Source: Prorocentrum cordatum (lineage: Eukaryota > Sar > Dinophyceae > Prorocentrales > Prorocentraceae). From it: a DNA stretch of 64,000 nt. The notes beneath the pieces were generated by a model that had not been told where the DNA came from, did no database searches, and saw nothing but the letters and a program-made list of their open reading frames with translations. This document shows positions 20,670 to 32,054 of the stretch, one piece after another (position 1 is the first letter of the stretch; each line of letters opens with the position of its first letter). A program made the translations under genes and the position numbers. The stretch lies in contig CAUYUJ010005692.1 of the NCBI GenBank assembly GCA_963575745.1, positions 481,092 to 545,091 of the forward strand, given 5' to 3'.

Positions 20670-22230
20670 CCGCTGTCACGATCTTGCCCGCCTGTATCTT
20701 CGCGAAATGGTTGAGCTCCTGGTCCGCCATGTCCTGGGAGTTGTGGATCACCTCTCCATCCTTGTCGAGCCGCATCGGCTTTCCTGCTGGGAACTTCGCC
20801 TTCCTCCCGCCATACCTTAGCAGGTCGCGGTAGGCCTTCCACTGGGCCGCAGCGTCGTTCGCAGCGGAGGCGGAGGACGCAGTTGAGGCAAGCCGACTGA
20901 GGAAGGCACTACGGTCCTTCTCGACGGCCGAGGCAACGAGGAGCCCAGACCTGGCGAGGAAGGAAAGGACGGCCATGGCGTAGACCATGGGCGAGATCGT
21001 CCAGTTCAGGAGGAGGTGCGCGTAGTCGTGGATGTCGTGGATGGTGCCATCGTCGTCGCCACGCTCTCTGCTCCACAGGGCCAGTGAGGCCCCGACCTCG
21101 CCTCCAAGAAGAGAGTGAGCGTGGGCTACTAGTCGTCCAGGTCGGTCGTCATGGGCTTCTCCTCTGAGCACTGCGCGATGGACTCGAAGTGCGAGGCGTC
21201 TGGCTCGGATTAGGCCCATGGTAGTCTTGGTGACGTAGGGCTTCCTCGCTGCCTTGACGGCCTTGCCGAAGGCCTGGATGGCCGCGTTGTTGACGACTCT
21301 GGTGGCCTCCTCGCAGTGGGTGTTGACGTCCACCTCCCAGGGGATGATCGGGGCCTGCTTGAGAATCTCCTTAAAGCTGGCCTTGGCGACATCGTTGTTT
21401 AAGTTGGTCAGATCGGGCCGCGGTCCTGAGGCCTTGGTGGTCTTGCAGACGGCCCACTTGAGGGTGGCGAGTACTGGTATGTGGTCTTGTGCAGCTGTGC
21501 CTCGGTCAAGACCTGGCTCCGTGCTGCAGCTCGCAACGTACGGGGCGATCGAGGAGCTCAGCAGGATGTAGTCTATCCTGTGGCGCTGCCCCTTCGGTCC
21601 GATATGCGTAAATGAGTTGTTGCCTGGATCCTTCGTGGTGTTGATGACCTCCAGGTCGGTGTCGGCAGCAAAGCTGATGATGTGCTTGCCATTGCCGTTG
21701 GTCGCTTCTGGGCACCCACTGGTGCCAACTCCTGGGGACTCGTAGTCGCCAAGACGCCCGTTCAGGTCCCCCATGAAGATGTCCACGCGGTACTTGGCAG
21801 ACAATCGCTGAGCAGACTCCCAGAATTCTCTCTTCTCAGCCGCCTGGGAGTCTTCGCGGGGTGCATATGCTGAGGCGATGACCATGTCTGTGCCTGCAAC
21901 GCGGGTCTTGATGATCAAGAGCCTGTCGTGCTGGTGGAGGACGAGGGTGTCTTTGGCACTTAGGTACTTCGCTGCCCCACTCACGCTGATCGGCTGGGAG
22001 ACGTTGAGCCAAATGTCGCATCCTCTGTTCTGCTGCGTGTGGCCTGAGAGTAGCAAACATATTCTCCTACGTTGCGGACGTCTCCTTCGCTCTGCGTCTC
22101 CTGGAGGGCCACGACGTGCAGGCCCATGTCAGCAAACTGTGCTGCTAGGTGCGTAACATTGGAGATGCTCTGCTTGCTTTTACCGGCCGCCCTGCCTTTG
22201 CCCGACTTAAAGCTGAGGTCACAAATTCAC
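20405..22230 (-). pseudogene. AP-type endonuclease domain and EN-RT connector
   Basis: The N-terminal part (about 22230-22030) encodes HLAAQFADMGLHVVALQETQ with the catalytic Glu. The frame shifts near 22030 and continues to 20578 with DIWLNVSQPISVSG, ASAYAPREDSQAAE, FMGDLNGRLGD, SFTHIGPKGQRHRIDYILLS and AAQDHIPVLATLKWA, the full EEP motif set. After TGA (20580-20578) the same frame continues in RT-like style with KAGAQGGPDGLTNAV and KGGDLVAIP until a frameshift at GGAAAAGG near 20405 joins it to the RT frame. It is enzymatically complete by motif but broken in at least three places. Confidence 0.85.
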
Positions 22231-22910
22231 GTTGAGGCCGGCCTTGATGGTGGTGGTGCTGATGGGCCTCTGGATCGCACATGGGGCTGCCTGCGGCTGA
22301 GTGGCCCCGATGATGAAGTCTTGGTTCCGCATGGGAGGGTATGCTGCCTTGACCGCATCTGGCGCTGAGCGTAACCATTCCCAGGAAAGGAACTTGTTGT
22401 GAGCGATCGCCTGCACTGCTGCAATATTCGGGTCCATCAGGTCGCTGGCCGAAGCTTGATCTGCTATCCCATCTGCGAGCTCGTTCCAGGGGTGGCCAAT
22501 GTGCGAGTTGGTCGGGCTTGTTGGAGGAGGCCAGCAAGCGTGCGAATGGCGGCCCCCAACCTCGGATGTACATGGCATTGGGCTTCGCCTTTGGCCAGGT
22601 TGATAACATTGAGGGCGTCGGGCGTGACCTCGATGGGCGCGGCGGTGCCTTGACCAAGGGCCCACATTAGTGCCCAAAGTACTGCCGTGAGCTCAGCTAT
22701 GTATGCCGTCACCTTCTCGTTGTTTGCCATGTCGTCTAGGGACTCGGTGACCTTGCCAGCAATGAAACCCCGAAAGCCAAACGGGCCTCGTGAGTTGCGC
22801 CCGTCGTCGTACTCGTCGACAATAACTACTGCCCTGGCGGCTGTATGTGGGATGCCGTTGTAGCTGCCGTCCGTGTAGATGTGTGTGCGCCTAGCCGGCA
22901 GCTCGCGTGA
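22219..22910 (-). pseudogene. RNase H domain, placed upstream of the endonuclease
   Basis: Frame 22889-22464 has THIYTDGSYNGIPHTAARA (first Asp), TAYIAELTAVLWALMWAL (Glu) and IEVTPDALNVINLAKGEA (second Asp). A frameshift near 22510 moves the last motif, SHIGHPWNELADGIADQAS, into the next frame (to 22219). All four catalytic carboxylates of a type I RNase H are present. Most LINEs that carry RNase H have it after the RT; here it precedes the endonuclease. The domain would degrade RNA in the RNA-DNA hybrid during reverse transcription. Confidence 0.85.
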
Positions 22911-25148
22911 TGGGCACATCTCCAGCGCCAGCCTTGCCATGTTGTGTAGGGTCGTGGTGTCGACGTCGGCGCAGACATTGACGCGGCCTCGGCCACGAAG
23001 GGTCTCGGCTACTGGGTCTTGGCTGAGAACTGGCAGCACTGCAGGTTGGCCTCTGTCTGGCGCTGCCGTGGCGGGGGGCTGCCGTTGCCTTCGGCCGCGC
23101 CTGGCCCTCTCAGCGCTGACGTACTCGGGGGAGTACTCGACGTCATCGTCTGGCACAAGTTCCATGCCATGTAGAGTGGGACATTGTGTGTTGGTAATGC
23201 GGGCTGGAGGTGGCTGCGGTGGCGCGGAGCGGGTAGGCGGGGCTAGAGGTAGGGCCCCAGCCTGAGGCGCACTCCGCTTCACGGGTAGTGGTGGTGGCAG
23301 TTGGCTCCCCTCATCGAAGTTCAAGTTGTCCGATCCAGCCCGCGCGGCCTGACTGAACAGGGGCTCGTGTGATTGGGCGTGGAGCATGCTGTCACGTAGA
23401 CGATGAGGTTCGCCATCCAGGGCGTCTGGGTGATTGGTAGCACCCGTGCCGTGGTGGGAGCGAGCTGATGCCGAGGGGGGCGTTGGCTTCCACCTGTTTG
23501 GCCGTGGTGAGCTGTTTGGGTCCGTCGGGACTGGGGCCACTGGTGATGCTGGGTAAGCTTGAATGTCGCTGGGCCTGGTTGGACACCCCAACACGACATC
23601 GCTGGCGCGAGGGCACGGCTTCGACCACCCTCCCGTCGGAGGCATGCCCTCACGCCTACGCACCTGTAAGGGGGATTGATCCCGCAGCTGCTCTGCCCGC
23701 TGGGGAGCAGGTCCGCCCGTCGGCGGCCTTGCAGTGTGAGGCGACCCCGCGCTAGCGCGCCAGCTTAAGCAGGCCCTGGTAGGCACTGCGTGCTGCTCGG
23801 GCTCAGGTAGGTCTTCAGGTTGCCCAGTTGGTGGGTGTTGGGGCTTGGTGCGCTGGGCTGGCGTATGGGTGTCGGTTGGGGCAGGATTGGCTTCTGCATC
23901 TGGCAGTGCTGTGGCCGTGGGTGGGATGCTGTCTGTGCTGCTGCTGGCTGGTGGCCGAGTCGTTGGTCTCCACCCTGTGCTACTGCCAGTGTAGCTGCTG
24001 TTGGGGTCCTGCCTCGAGTGCCCTTGGACGGAGCCACTGGCCTGGGAGCAAGGAATCGACCACCCTCCCGACGGAGGCTTGCTGCCAGGCCTTCGCACCT
24101 GCAAAGGGGAACGCCCCCGCATCTGCTCGTCACTGTGGGGAGCAGATCCGCTCGTCAGCGGCCTTGCAATGTGAGGTGGCCCCGTGCATAACCGCCAAGT
24201 TGGGCTGCCTTCTTGACCACTTGATTGCTGCTGGTCGCTGACGCGGCTGGCTCGGGCGCGGGCGCTGTGTCCCTGACCCGCCACCAGGGCACGGTACTTA
24301 TTGTGGGTGTTGCTGTCGTCCCGACGACTGTGGCTCTCCGCAGCTCGCCGTGCACGGCGTGCTCGCCGCTGGGCTGATCGGAAGGCTGCGACTGCGCGCG
24401 CTTGCTTCCACTCCTCGTAACATTGCTCCGCGCCGCCCTCGGCCTCGCTGCCACTCGAGTTCTGTCCGTCGAGGAAGGTCCTTTCCACATTCTCGATCTC
24501 GTGGACTCGGATGGCGGAGGGGGACGCGCTGTGTGCAAGGGCAGCCGGTAACGCATCCTTGCAGCCATCTTGGTGGCTTGTGACCTGAAGTTCTGACAGA
24601 ATGGCGGATGCATCACTCCTCCCTGGTAATGTGCCTCCTTGGCTGCCGCCTAGCGCCCCTCGAGACGCGGCGGGCGGCCCTCGTGTCGGCCGTGGTGGTG
24701 TCACGTTGGCCCCTCGAGACCCAGGTGACTGATACCTCTGTGGTTGCTGGCTGCTGCGATTGGGAGTGGCCCTCCCACTGCCAATGCCAATTGCGGTAAC
24801 GCGTCTGCTTGGAGTCGTGGCCCCTCGGGACCCTGGACTCCTGGGAGTATCTGCTCTGGTGTGTGAGACTGTCGCAATCTCTGCTGGTCTATGTGTTACT
24901 AGACGGCTGTCACAAATAACCCCGAGGCCCGCCGTGCTTTCAGGCCTCTGGTGGTGGGTAGGACGAGCATCGTAGTGGAGGACCCCACTGCCGTGCTGCG
25001 GGCTTTGGGCCCCAGCTGCTCTCCCCAATGCTGCACAGGAGATCGATGCTGTCGAACTAATCGGAGAGCGTGAAGGAAGCCCACATCCGTCGTGCTCTGC
25101 CCTGTTGGACTCATCGGCCGCCTCCTGGCCGTGAATTCTGTCACGCAT
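22911..25148 (-). pseudogene. Pro/Ser/Arg-rich linker of the retroelement polyprotein with internal duplication
   Basis: A long open frame without a recognised fold. Two diverged copies of a ~45-residue module, each with ARPxTxGxAP, SPLQVRR and PPxGGWSxPC, are about 145 residues apart (roughly 24190-24035 and 23760-23600). Acidic and basic patches alternate, e.g. LVPDDDVEYSPEYVSAERA just before the RNase H. The frame overlaps the end of ORF1 (25148-24899). It is unclear whether ORF1 and ORF2 were separate proteins or one frame broken near the C/G run at 25180. Confidence 0.6.
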
Positions 25149-28100
25149 GACCTGAAGCCTGGCGGCGCTGCTAGGCCCCCCCCCCCCCCTCGGGGGGGTT
25201 CGGCGGGCGCTGCTGCTGCCTGCTCCTCGGCTCCAGGAGTTGCAGGAGGGGAGGGGGTTGCTGTGCCCCTTGTCTCGTCCCTCCTGCGGGCCACTCGGCC
25301 ACGAAAACGTGCTATGCCTGACTCTCCAGAGTCTACACGCTGACCCTTGTGGGCCTGGCTGATGTCTTCTCCTGGAAATGCGGGCGCGGGTTCAAACGCC
25401 TCGTCAAGGGCTGCAGCTGCGGCGGCGGCTGAGGTGTGCTGGCGCGTTAGGATGTCGATGCCCTCGTACTGCCTCTCGATGCTGGCTGCTGCCGCCTCCG
25501 CGCTCTGCTGGGATGCAGGGGGAGGGGTCAATACGAAGCTGTCGGCTCCCTCTCCACCTCCTTGGCCGCGCTGCTCATCATGCCCGAATGGAACTGCGGG
25601 CGTGAGTGACCTCTCGCTGAGTGGCGCTGGCGACGCTGGGATGAAGATCACCTGAGATGCTGTCGGAGTAGGAGGGTCGCCTTGCTCTGCTGGTACCGAG
25701 CTAGCCCTTGACGTGGATGCCAGGTCTGTGTCTGCCTCGTGCTGCGTGACTCCCCTCATCCCCTCACCCTCCTCGGGCGCGGGGTGATCCTGGCTCCAGG
25801 GCGGCCAGCTGGCGGGGTTGATCATCGGCGCGTGCTCCGAGTCGTCCTCCTCCACTTGGGAGTCCTGTGTGCCCACAGTGCCGAACTGGGTCAAGGGGGC
25901 CTCCTCGTAGTAGCGCCTTTGGATCTCCTCCGCCTCGTGGTCCCTCACTACGGACTCCAGCTCCTCCTCCATCTGTACGGCTTCCCATTGTGCTTTCTCC
26001 TCAGCATCTTGTCTGCGCAAATCATCTTGTTCGCGCTCGTATCTTTCTGCCTCCTCATGCGGGTCTGGCCTGTCGGGGCCCCTGGACCTGTCGCGCTCTC
26101 TGGGGGGTACATCGCCTTCGTCGGTCTGGCGGGCTGCTGATCTGGCTGACCTGGTTGATGCTGGCCTCCGAGGCGAGGAGCTGCCCTGCCTACGGCCCCT
26201 ATTGGCTGGGCGCTCCTCGGCTGCACCAGTTGGGAGAGGGGTCGCGACGGGGGGCTCCGTTGGGGCGGTAGCTGCCTCGGCTGCTCCTCTGGTTTTCTCG
26301 TGCAGGTCGGCGGCCTCCTGGTAGTCGTCCATGGACTCTTGGGACGTTGGGAGGTGGCCCCCTTGGGCGAGGTGATGAGCTGCCCTCTTGGTGAAGTCGT
26401 AGCCCTCCTGCCCGTATTGCCTCATCTCGGCGTACAGGCTGACTATGGCTTTGCGTTCACGTTCCCTGCTGGCTGCAATGGCTTCCAGGCTCTGCACTCT
26501 CAGCTTTAACTCCTCTGTCTCCGACGCGCCCTGCTGCTCCTTCTTTGCGATGGCGTCGAGCTCGGTGTGTAGCGTGCGGGATCGCTGGAGGCTTTCTTGC
26601 AGCGCGAGGTGAATGGCCTCCTCCCTGCCCGTCCTCTGCTGGCTGGCAAAGTCTTCCATGGCGGAGGCCTCCTCCATGCTGGCGATCCTGAAGGCGAGGG
26701 CTTGTGCGAGCTCCTCCTCCAGCGCCTGCTCCTGCACCTCTGCGTTGGACCTCTGCTCGCTCAGCTGCACCGCGTAGCTGCTCAGTTCCTGTCGCAGGCT
26801 CTCTGTGTGCAGCTGCAAGTCACGTGCGTTCGCTTCTTCTATCATGACTTGGCGGGTGAGACTCGACCTTATTCGCTCAGCACTGCCTTCGAGCTCCGCC
26901 CGCATTGCCTCCTTGTCCTTCAGGCTGGCCTTCGCAATCTCCTCCTCCTCTGCTCTGGTCCTTAGCAGGGCGAACTGCATTGCCTGCACCTCGCGCGGGA
27001 TCTGCCGCTCCTCGTTGGTGCTTCTCAGCTCCGCTGCTTCGTGGTGGGCGACCTGTACTGCACGCTGCGCAGCGCCCGCCTCAAGCTTGGAGTACTGCTG
27101 GAGCTCGTGTATGCGGGCTTCAGCTGCCTCGAGCTCGCTTTTGGTCTGCTTGAGCCGATCCTGCTGCCGTGCTGCTGTCTGGACGATCCCTTGCAGCCTG
27201 GCCGCTTCTGCCGGCGGGAGGGCTCCTTTTCCCATGGCACTGGCAACCACTTGGGCCTGGGCCATTGCCTGGGCCCTGGCTGATTCGGCGGCAGCTTCAA
27301 GCTCGAGGGCGTGGTTCTTTTTGGCCTCCTGTAGCTTCTCTTCCATGGCCAGCTCCTGCCTGGTGAGCTGCTGCTTGAGAGTGCCGGCTGTAGCTGTCGC
27401 TTGGGCGCTCTCGTGCTGGGCCTGTCGCAATGCCTCTTGCGCCTCGGCGCTTGCCCGCAGTAGGTCTTGGTAGACCCTGTCCTGGGGCTGCGGCTGCGCT
27501 CGGTGCTCCGCTCGGGCATACCCAAGCTGCTCTCGCAGATGGTTTGCACGTTGGGTCGCCGCCTCGGCCTCAGCCTTGGCTGGACTGAAAGCTGCGTCAT
27601 GGCTGATTATCCTGGCCTCCATCTGCGTCGCGAACTCGAGCTGCTCGGCTTGTTGCTTCTCGATCTCGTGGCGGAGAGCCTTGTGTTGCTGCTGCTGCTG
27701 CTGCTGGGCTGCGCTCTCCGCTACGGTGAAGCGCTGCAGCTGCTCTGACTCCTCCTTGAGGGCCAGCCTGAGCTTCGCCTGCTCGGCGTTGTGGCGGAGT
27801 GCCTGCTCGCGGGCGACCCTCCTGACTTCCGCCAGCTCGGCAGCGAACTCCTGCTCGGCTTCGGCATGGCGCTGCTGTTGGTGGGCCCGCTCCGCATTCG
27901 CCTTAGCCACCTGATCGGCGAAGCCTCTGGTTGCGCTGCCTGCCGAGCTGGTTCTTGAGCGTGGCGAGCGCCCCACCACTCCCGCTGGCCAAGCTGGAAG
28001 TCCGTCACCAAGTGCTTCGCTGTTCAGGCGCCTGTCGATCACGGCCTTGTGGAAGGTATCCCAGCTCGGCGCCAAGCCAAACCCGTCCGCGTCCCAGTCG

Positions 28101-28455
28101 CCCTCGTCGTCCGCCGCGCCGCCGTCAGCGAGCACGGCCCGCACGTCGGCGATGTTGGACTCGAGCTGCCTCAACTCCGGCTGCTTGGCCTTGAGGTCGT
28201 CCCGCAGCTCGTTCGTCTTGGCCTCGAGGGCGATAACTTCGAGTTTGACAGCCTTGCGTCTTTTGCTGAGCACATGTAGCTGGTCATTCGGCCTCCTCGT
28301 GACCAGCTTCTGGTACTTGATGACCGAGATTTCCATCAACTGCTCCTTCGTGCTGTCGCCCGCAGCCTGCTTGGCAATGACCAGGTCGCCGAGCTTCCTC
28401 AGCCTCTGGTCAGCACTGCTCAGAAACCTCTGGATGCCTGCGCGATCGGCTGGGG
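24899..28455 (-). pseudogene. ORF1: coiled-coil, gag-like protein of the retroelement
   Basis: The frame 28339-24899 encodes 1146 residues; the same frame can be followed upstream to about 28455. Residues about 20-80 are helical (LEAKTNELRDDLKAKQPELR). Residues about 130-650 form a long Glu/Gln/Ala-rich coiled coil, with a short poly-Gln near residue 210. Next are an Arg/Ser-rich patch (RGRRQGSSSPRRPASTR), an acidic region (YEREQDDLRRQDAEEKA) and a Pro/Ala-rich tail. The position upstream of RNase H-EN-RT and the coiled-coil oligomerisation potential fit an RNA-binding or particle-forming ORF1. Without that context it could pass for a cytoskeletal coiled-coil protein. Confidence 0.7.
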
Positions 28456-28586
28456 GCGCCCTGCCACTTTGGGCGGGAGGTGGCCTCGTCTAGCGTGCAG
28501 GCTGCCACAGAGTCAATGACTTTTTGGGCCCGCTGGTCCGCTTTGCTGGAGCTGGCCTGGCCGCCTTTGCCCGCCCTGGGCTGCTG

Positions 28587-28627
<41 letters not shown>

Positions 28628-28889
28628 GGGGCTGGCTGGGCTGCTGCTGCTGCTGCTGCGGCTGCCATTGGCGAGGGCTGGCCTGGCTGGAGCGCCGCGG
28701 CCGTGATGGCGGTCTGCGCCAGGGCGGGTCCTCGCCTGCTGGCTCCGCATGCCAATGCTGCTCTTGCCATCCAGCACCATGCCACCTCTCCTGGCGCCAA
28801 GGGGGCGCTGCTGGCGGGGCTGCTTCCTCATGGGCCTGGCCCTTGCCGCCTCGGCCACCACTGCCTCTGCCCTTCCCGTCTCGGGCCAT
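28456..28889 (-). pseudogene. N-terminal Gly/Trp/Gln-rich segment of ORF1
   Basis: From ATG at 28889 (MARDGKGRGSGGRGGKG), the frame continues with Trp-rich PPWRQERWHGAGWQEQHWH and two poly-Gln tracts. It then reads ACTLDEATSRPKWQGAP, where the frame shifts at a GGCGCCCCCAG run near 28455 into the coiled-coil frame (DRAGIQRFLSSADQRLRK). The clean continuation across the shift indicates a single-base indel. Upstream GC-rich sequence to 29240 is less protein-like, so I favour this start. Confidence 0.6.
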
Positions 28890-29249
28890 CGCTGGCTGGG
28901 CAGAGTGGTGGGCGGCCAGGCGCTCGGCCGCTGCCCGCAGGCGGAGCAGGAACCTGTCCTGGGCTCTCTGCTGCCGCTCACGGCGGTGTGCAGCGCCCTC
29001 TGGACCTCCTCCTCGGCGATGTCGCGGCGTCCCGCCGCTGGGCCGCCGCGCGGCCGCGAGCGCCGCGGCCTGCGGCAGGGGACAGGGAGGCACGGGTGGC
29101 CCCCTGCCGCAGAGGATGGCGCGCGGCGCGCGTGAGCCCGGCCTCGGGGGCTGGCCGATGCGCGATGCGCCCTGCCACCGCGATCGATCGGGCGACAGGC
29201 GCCGACCGACCCCGATGGATCGATCGGGATCGGCTGGCCCGCAAGAGGC

Positions 29250-29430
29250 CAAATGGCTTCCTCCTCCTCCTCCTCCTCCTCCTCCTCCTCCTCCTCCTTC
29301 TCCTCTATTCCTCCTCCATCCCTCCTCCATCCCTCCTCCTCCTCCTCCTCCCCCTCCTCTCCTCCTCCTCCTCCTCCTCCTCCTCCTCCTCCTCCTCCTC
29401 CTCCTCCTCCCCCTCCTCCTCCTGCATTCG
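29250..29430. repeat. (TCC)n polypyrimidine tract
   Basis: A CTC/TCC-rich tract just upstream (minus strand) of the retroelement ORF1 and just inside the right copy of the bracketing repeat. Confidence 0.9.
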
Positions 29431-29519
29431 GCCTCACAGATAGTGGCGGATCCCGGTTGTCCTCAGTGGCCCGAGCTGGGCGCCTCGCCTTGCCTGTCCC
29501 TGGTCCGCTCTTCCACCTA

Positions 29520-29680
29520 TGAAGGGGCCCTGGGGCACACACATCAATATATACAAATAACAGGATCCCCTATTTTCTCGTATTTTCTGGGTTCTCGTCT
29601 CCCACCCCACTTCACATATGTTTCCATGTTTTCCTGGGAGTCGACGATTAATTGTGTCTCTGTGTTGTTTCCCGTCCTGA
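29520..29680 (+). repeat. Right copy of the ~170-bp bracketing repeat
   Basis: Collinear with 15131-15300 in the same orientation; both contain GAAGGG, TATTTTCT or TATTTTCC, TCTCGTCT and a TCGACGATNAATTG core. It lies 630 bp beyond the likely ORF1 start of the retroelement. Confidence 0.65.
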
Positions 29681-29889
29681 TCCTCCTTCCCCCAGGCAAC
29701 TCCGTCCACCCATCCCTCCCCAACCCTGCTGCTGCAACCTCCCCTCCTCATTTCGGGGGGCGATCCTTCCACCACTGAGTCCCGGGCGAAGGCGCGGCCA
29801 TTCCGAAAGAGAGGAGCGCGAGAAGAGCAGAGGGGGAAGGAAGAGGGCAAAGGGAGACGCTCTTGACTTGTCGCGAGCATTGCGGTGAT

Positions 29890-31115
29890 GTCTCGGGAAG
29901 GCACTCGAACGTGTAGAGATTCAGCACTGTGAGCTGCGATCCGTGACCACTGTGGCTCAAGGGTAAAACATGTGCTTCATCTCTTGCTCCCACAGTTGGC
30001 AGCGGAGCGTGATCAGCTGGGAGGCCATGCGTGCCCGCCGCAGCCAGTGAAAGCCAGCGGCCTGGCGCCTGCGAGCCCCCAGCGATCGCGCTCGCTCTCG
30101 ACGCAGGCAGGGTGGGATCCACGGCGGATGTGCCCAACGACGGCACGGGGGCGGGTGCCGAACCCAGCCTGGTGGCGGTTCGGGGAGCGGATGGAGGCGC
30201 AGCCGACGCACGCTCTGAAGGCCGGTTGGCGGTTGGGCCTGGCCCCATTCCTCTGGGCTCGAGCGTCTCAGCGGACGAGCTCAGGGAGACGATCGGGTCA
30301 CAATGCAAGATGTTATACCCACCCGGTGAAACGCAGCTCTGCACCTGACGGGCGACTGATGCTGAGACATGTGATGGAAGAGGTTAAGCGAAGGAGAGCC
30401 TCTACGGAGCTGGAGAGTCGCTCGCAGACTGCCTCTCGCGCGGAGCTCGAGGGGAAAACCGTGCTTGCTTTCCTGGAGCGGGTTCCTGGATCCAGACCTG
30501 TTGGTTTGAGCAGGGACCGACCGTCCCGGCATTCCTATAGACCTACCACGAACTGTTCTTAGAACCTGAACATATTCCAATAACAAAACCACTGATCTTA
30601 AAACATAATCCGATGCGTTGAACCAATGCAGTCTCGGCCAGACATGTTCTGAAAACATGTCGTGCAGACCACATAAGGTTATTAGAACATTATTTGGTGG
30701 GCCTCTAGACGAGCCAGGACGCTTCGCCACTGCTTGAGTGGTGCTCGGTGGTGGTGGTGGTGGCGGTGGTGTCTCCTCTCCCCTCCCTCTCTCATCAACG
30801 CCGGCCGGTCACTCAAGCAGTACGCCTGTCTTCAAGTCTTCCAGTGATGCTGCTAAGTGTCCTTCTCTTGTTTGACGCTTGCCTGCGGCCGTCACAAGGA
30901 CGGATGCTCGAGGGATTCACGACCATTACTGCTGCACTGGTTCGTACTACTTTGGGGCTTCGGTCTACCATGCAGGGGAGACGCTGAAACGATTGAGAAA
31001 GCTTGACGGGTGTTTCGGGAAGGCACTTGAACGTGTGTGGGTTCAGCATTGAGAATTGCGATCCGTAAGCAATGTGGTTCAAGGGTAAAGCATCTGTTCC
31101 ATCTCTTGCTCCTAC
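29890..31115 (+). repeat. Direct repeat pair of ~105 bp (29890-29995 and 31010-31115)
   Basis: Both copies share TCGGGAAGGCACT, GAACGTGT, GGTTCAGCA or GATTCAGCA, TTGCGATCCGT or CTGCGATCCGT, TCAAGGGTAAA and TTCCATCTCTTGCTCC or TTCATCTCTTGCTCC. The block TGGCTCAAGGGTA resembles a tRNA D-arm or A-box, so a tRNA-derived SINE is possible; I cannot find a matching B-box downstream. The rest of 29690-33600 has no gene I can support. It includes a (GTC)n tract (31738-31780) and a (TCC)n tract (31960-32015). Confidence 0.65.
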
Positions 31116-32054
31116 CAGTATGAGGGAAAGGATGGACGGGAGAGGAGGGCAAGGAGCAGGGGGGGGGCGATGGAGGACGGAGGGGTCGAGAGGGGGAAAA
31201 GAAGGACAAATAATACACGAGGATGAATGCATGGACGAAAGATGAGAAAGAGGAAAAGAAAGTAACCGCGAACGATCGTTATATACCTCCCGTAACAATT
31301 TACCCCAACAATGCTGGGAAAAGAATTGTTCCCCAGCGGCGACCACCGCTGATGATCGGGGGGAGGATGAGGATGAAATGAGGATCCCTGGTGGTGGTGA
31401 TGAAGGGCGAGCAGAAGAAGGCCGAGTTTAAAGGCCAGCCGAGAGCTCAGGGGGGGGGGGCCAGCAGCATTCAAGACCCTTCGTGGTTAGCGCCAGGCCG
31501 GAAGCCAGGAGGAGGGAGGAAGGATAGTGGTTGGTTGAGAAAGGGGGCTCCCAGAGGGGGAATGGAGAAGGAGGGAGCATGGAGAGCATGGGGGCAAAGG
31601 GGTCGAGGCCTCCAGACGTCTCCAAGGTGTCCGGAAAGACATACACATACCTACAGTTCTAACGCTGAAACACACTACACACAGGCAACAAGCAGAATCC
31701 GCCGACCCGTCGGCGTGTGATAGACGCTTTTCCGTTTCATTCGTCGTCGTCGTCGTCGTAGCCGTCGTCGTCGTCGTTTGTCGCTCCCCCGTTTTCCTTG
31801 GGACCTTCCCCGCAAGCGACCCAGCCGAACAAAAATCAAACAACGTCGCCGCAATTGACTCGAAGGGACGCCAGATGGCCGTCCCCTTTGGCCCCTTGGG
31901 GGGGTACCGGGGGGCGTTTCGGGGAGGTCCCGAGGGAGGCCCCGCGCGCGGGGGGGAGGTCCTCCTCCTCCTCCTCCTCCGCCTCCTCCTCCGCCTCCTC
32001 CTCCTCCTCCTCCTGGGGCCCGGCTCGGGACCCGGCCCTGGCCCTGGTCGTCCC

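Larger units (their letters stand above)
16107..28889 (-). mobile_element. ~12.8-kb retroelement: coiled-coil ORF1, RNase H, EN, RT, Zn fingers, C5-methyltransferase
   Basis: Collinear minus-strand domains, described separately below, span this interval. Breaks seen are: frameshifts near 28455 (a C5 run), in 25150-24900 (possibly at the C/G run near 25180), near 22510, 22230, 22030 and 20405 (an A4 run); and in-frame stops TGA at 20580-20578, TAG at 18224-18222 and TGA at 16406-16404. The many single-base frame changes at homopolymers could be real decay or uncorrected sequencing errors. Methyltransferase-bearing retrotransposons have been described in dinoflagellates, so this is a member of, or close to, that group. 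The exact ends are not defined. Confidence 0.85.

Noticed and set aside
22001-22020. GTTGAGCCAAATG as a reverse-complement leader relict
   Set aside because: Only eight leader bases match, and it lies inside endonuclease coding sequence.
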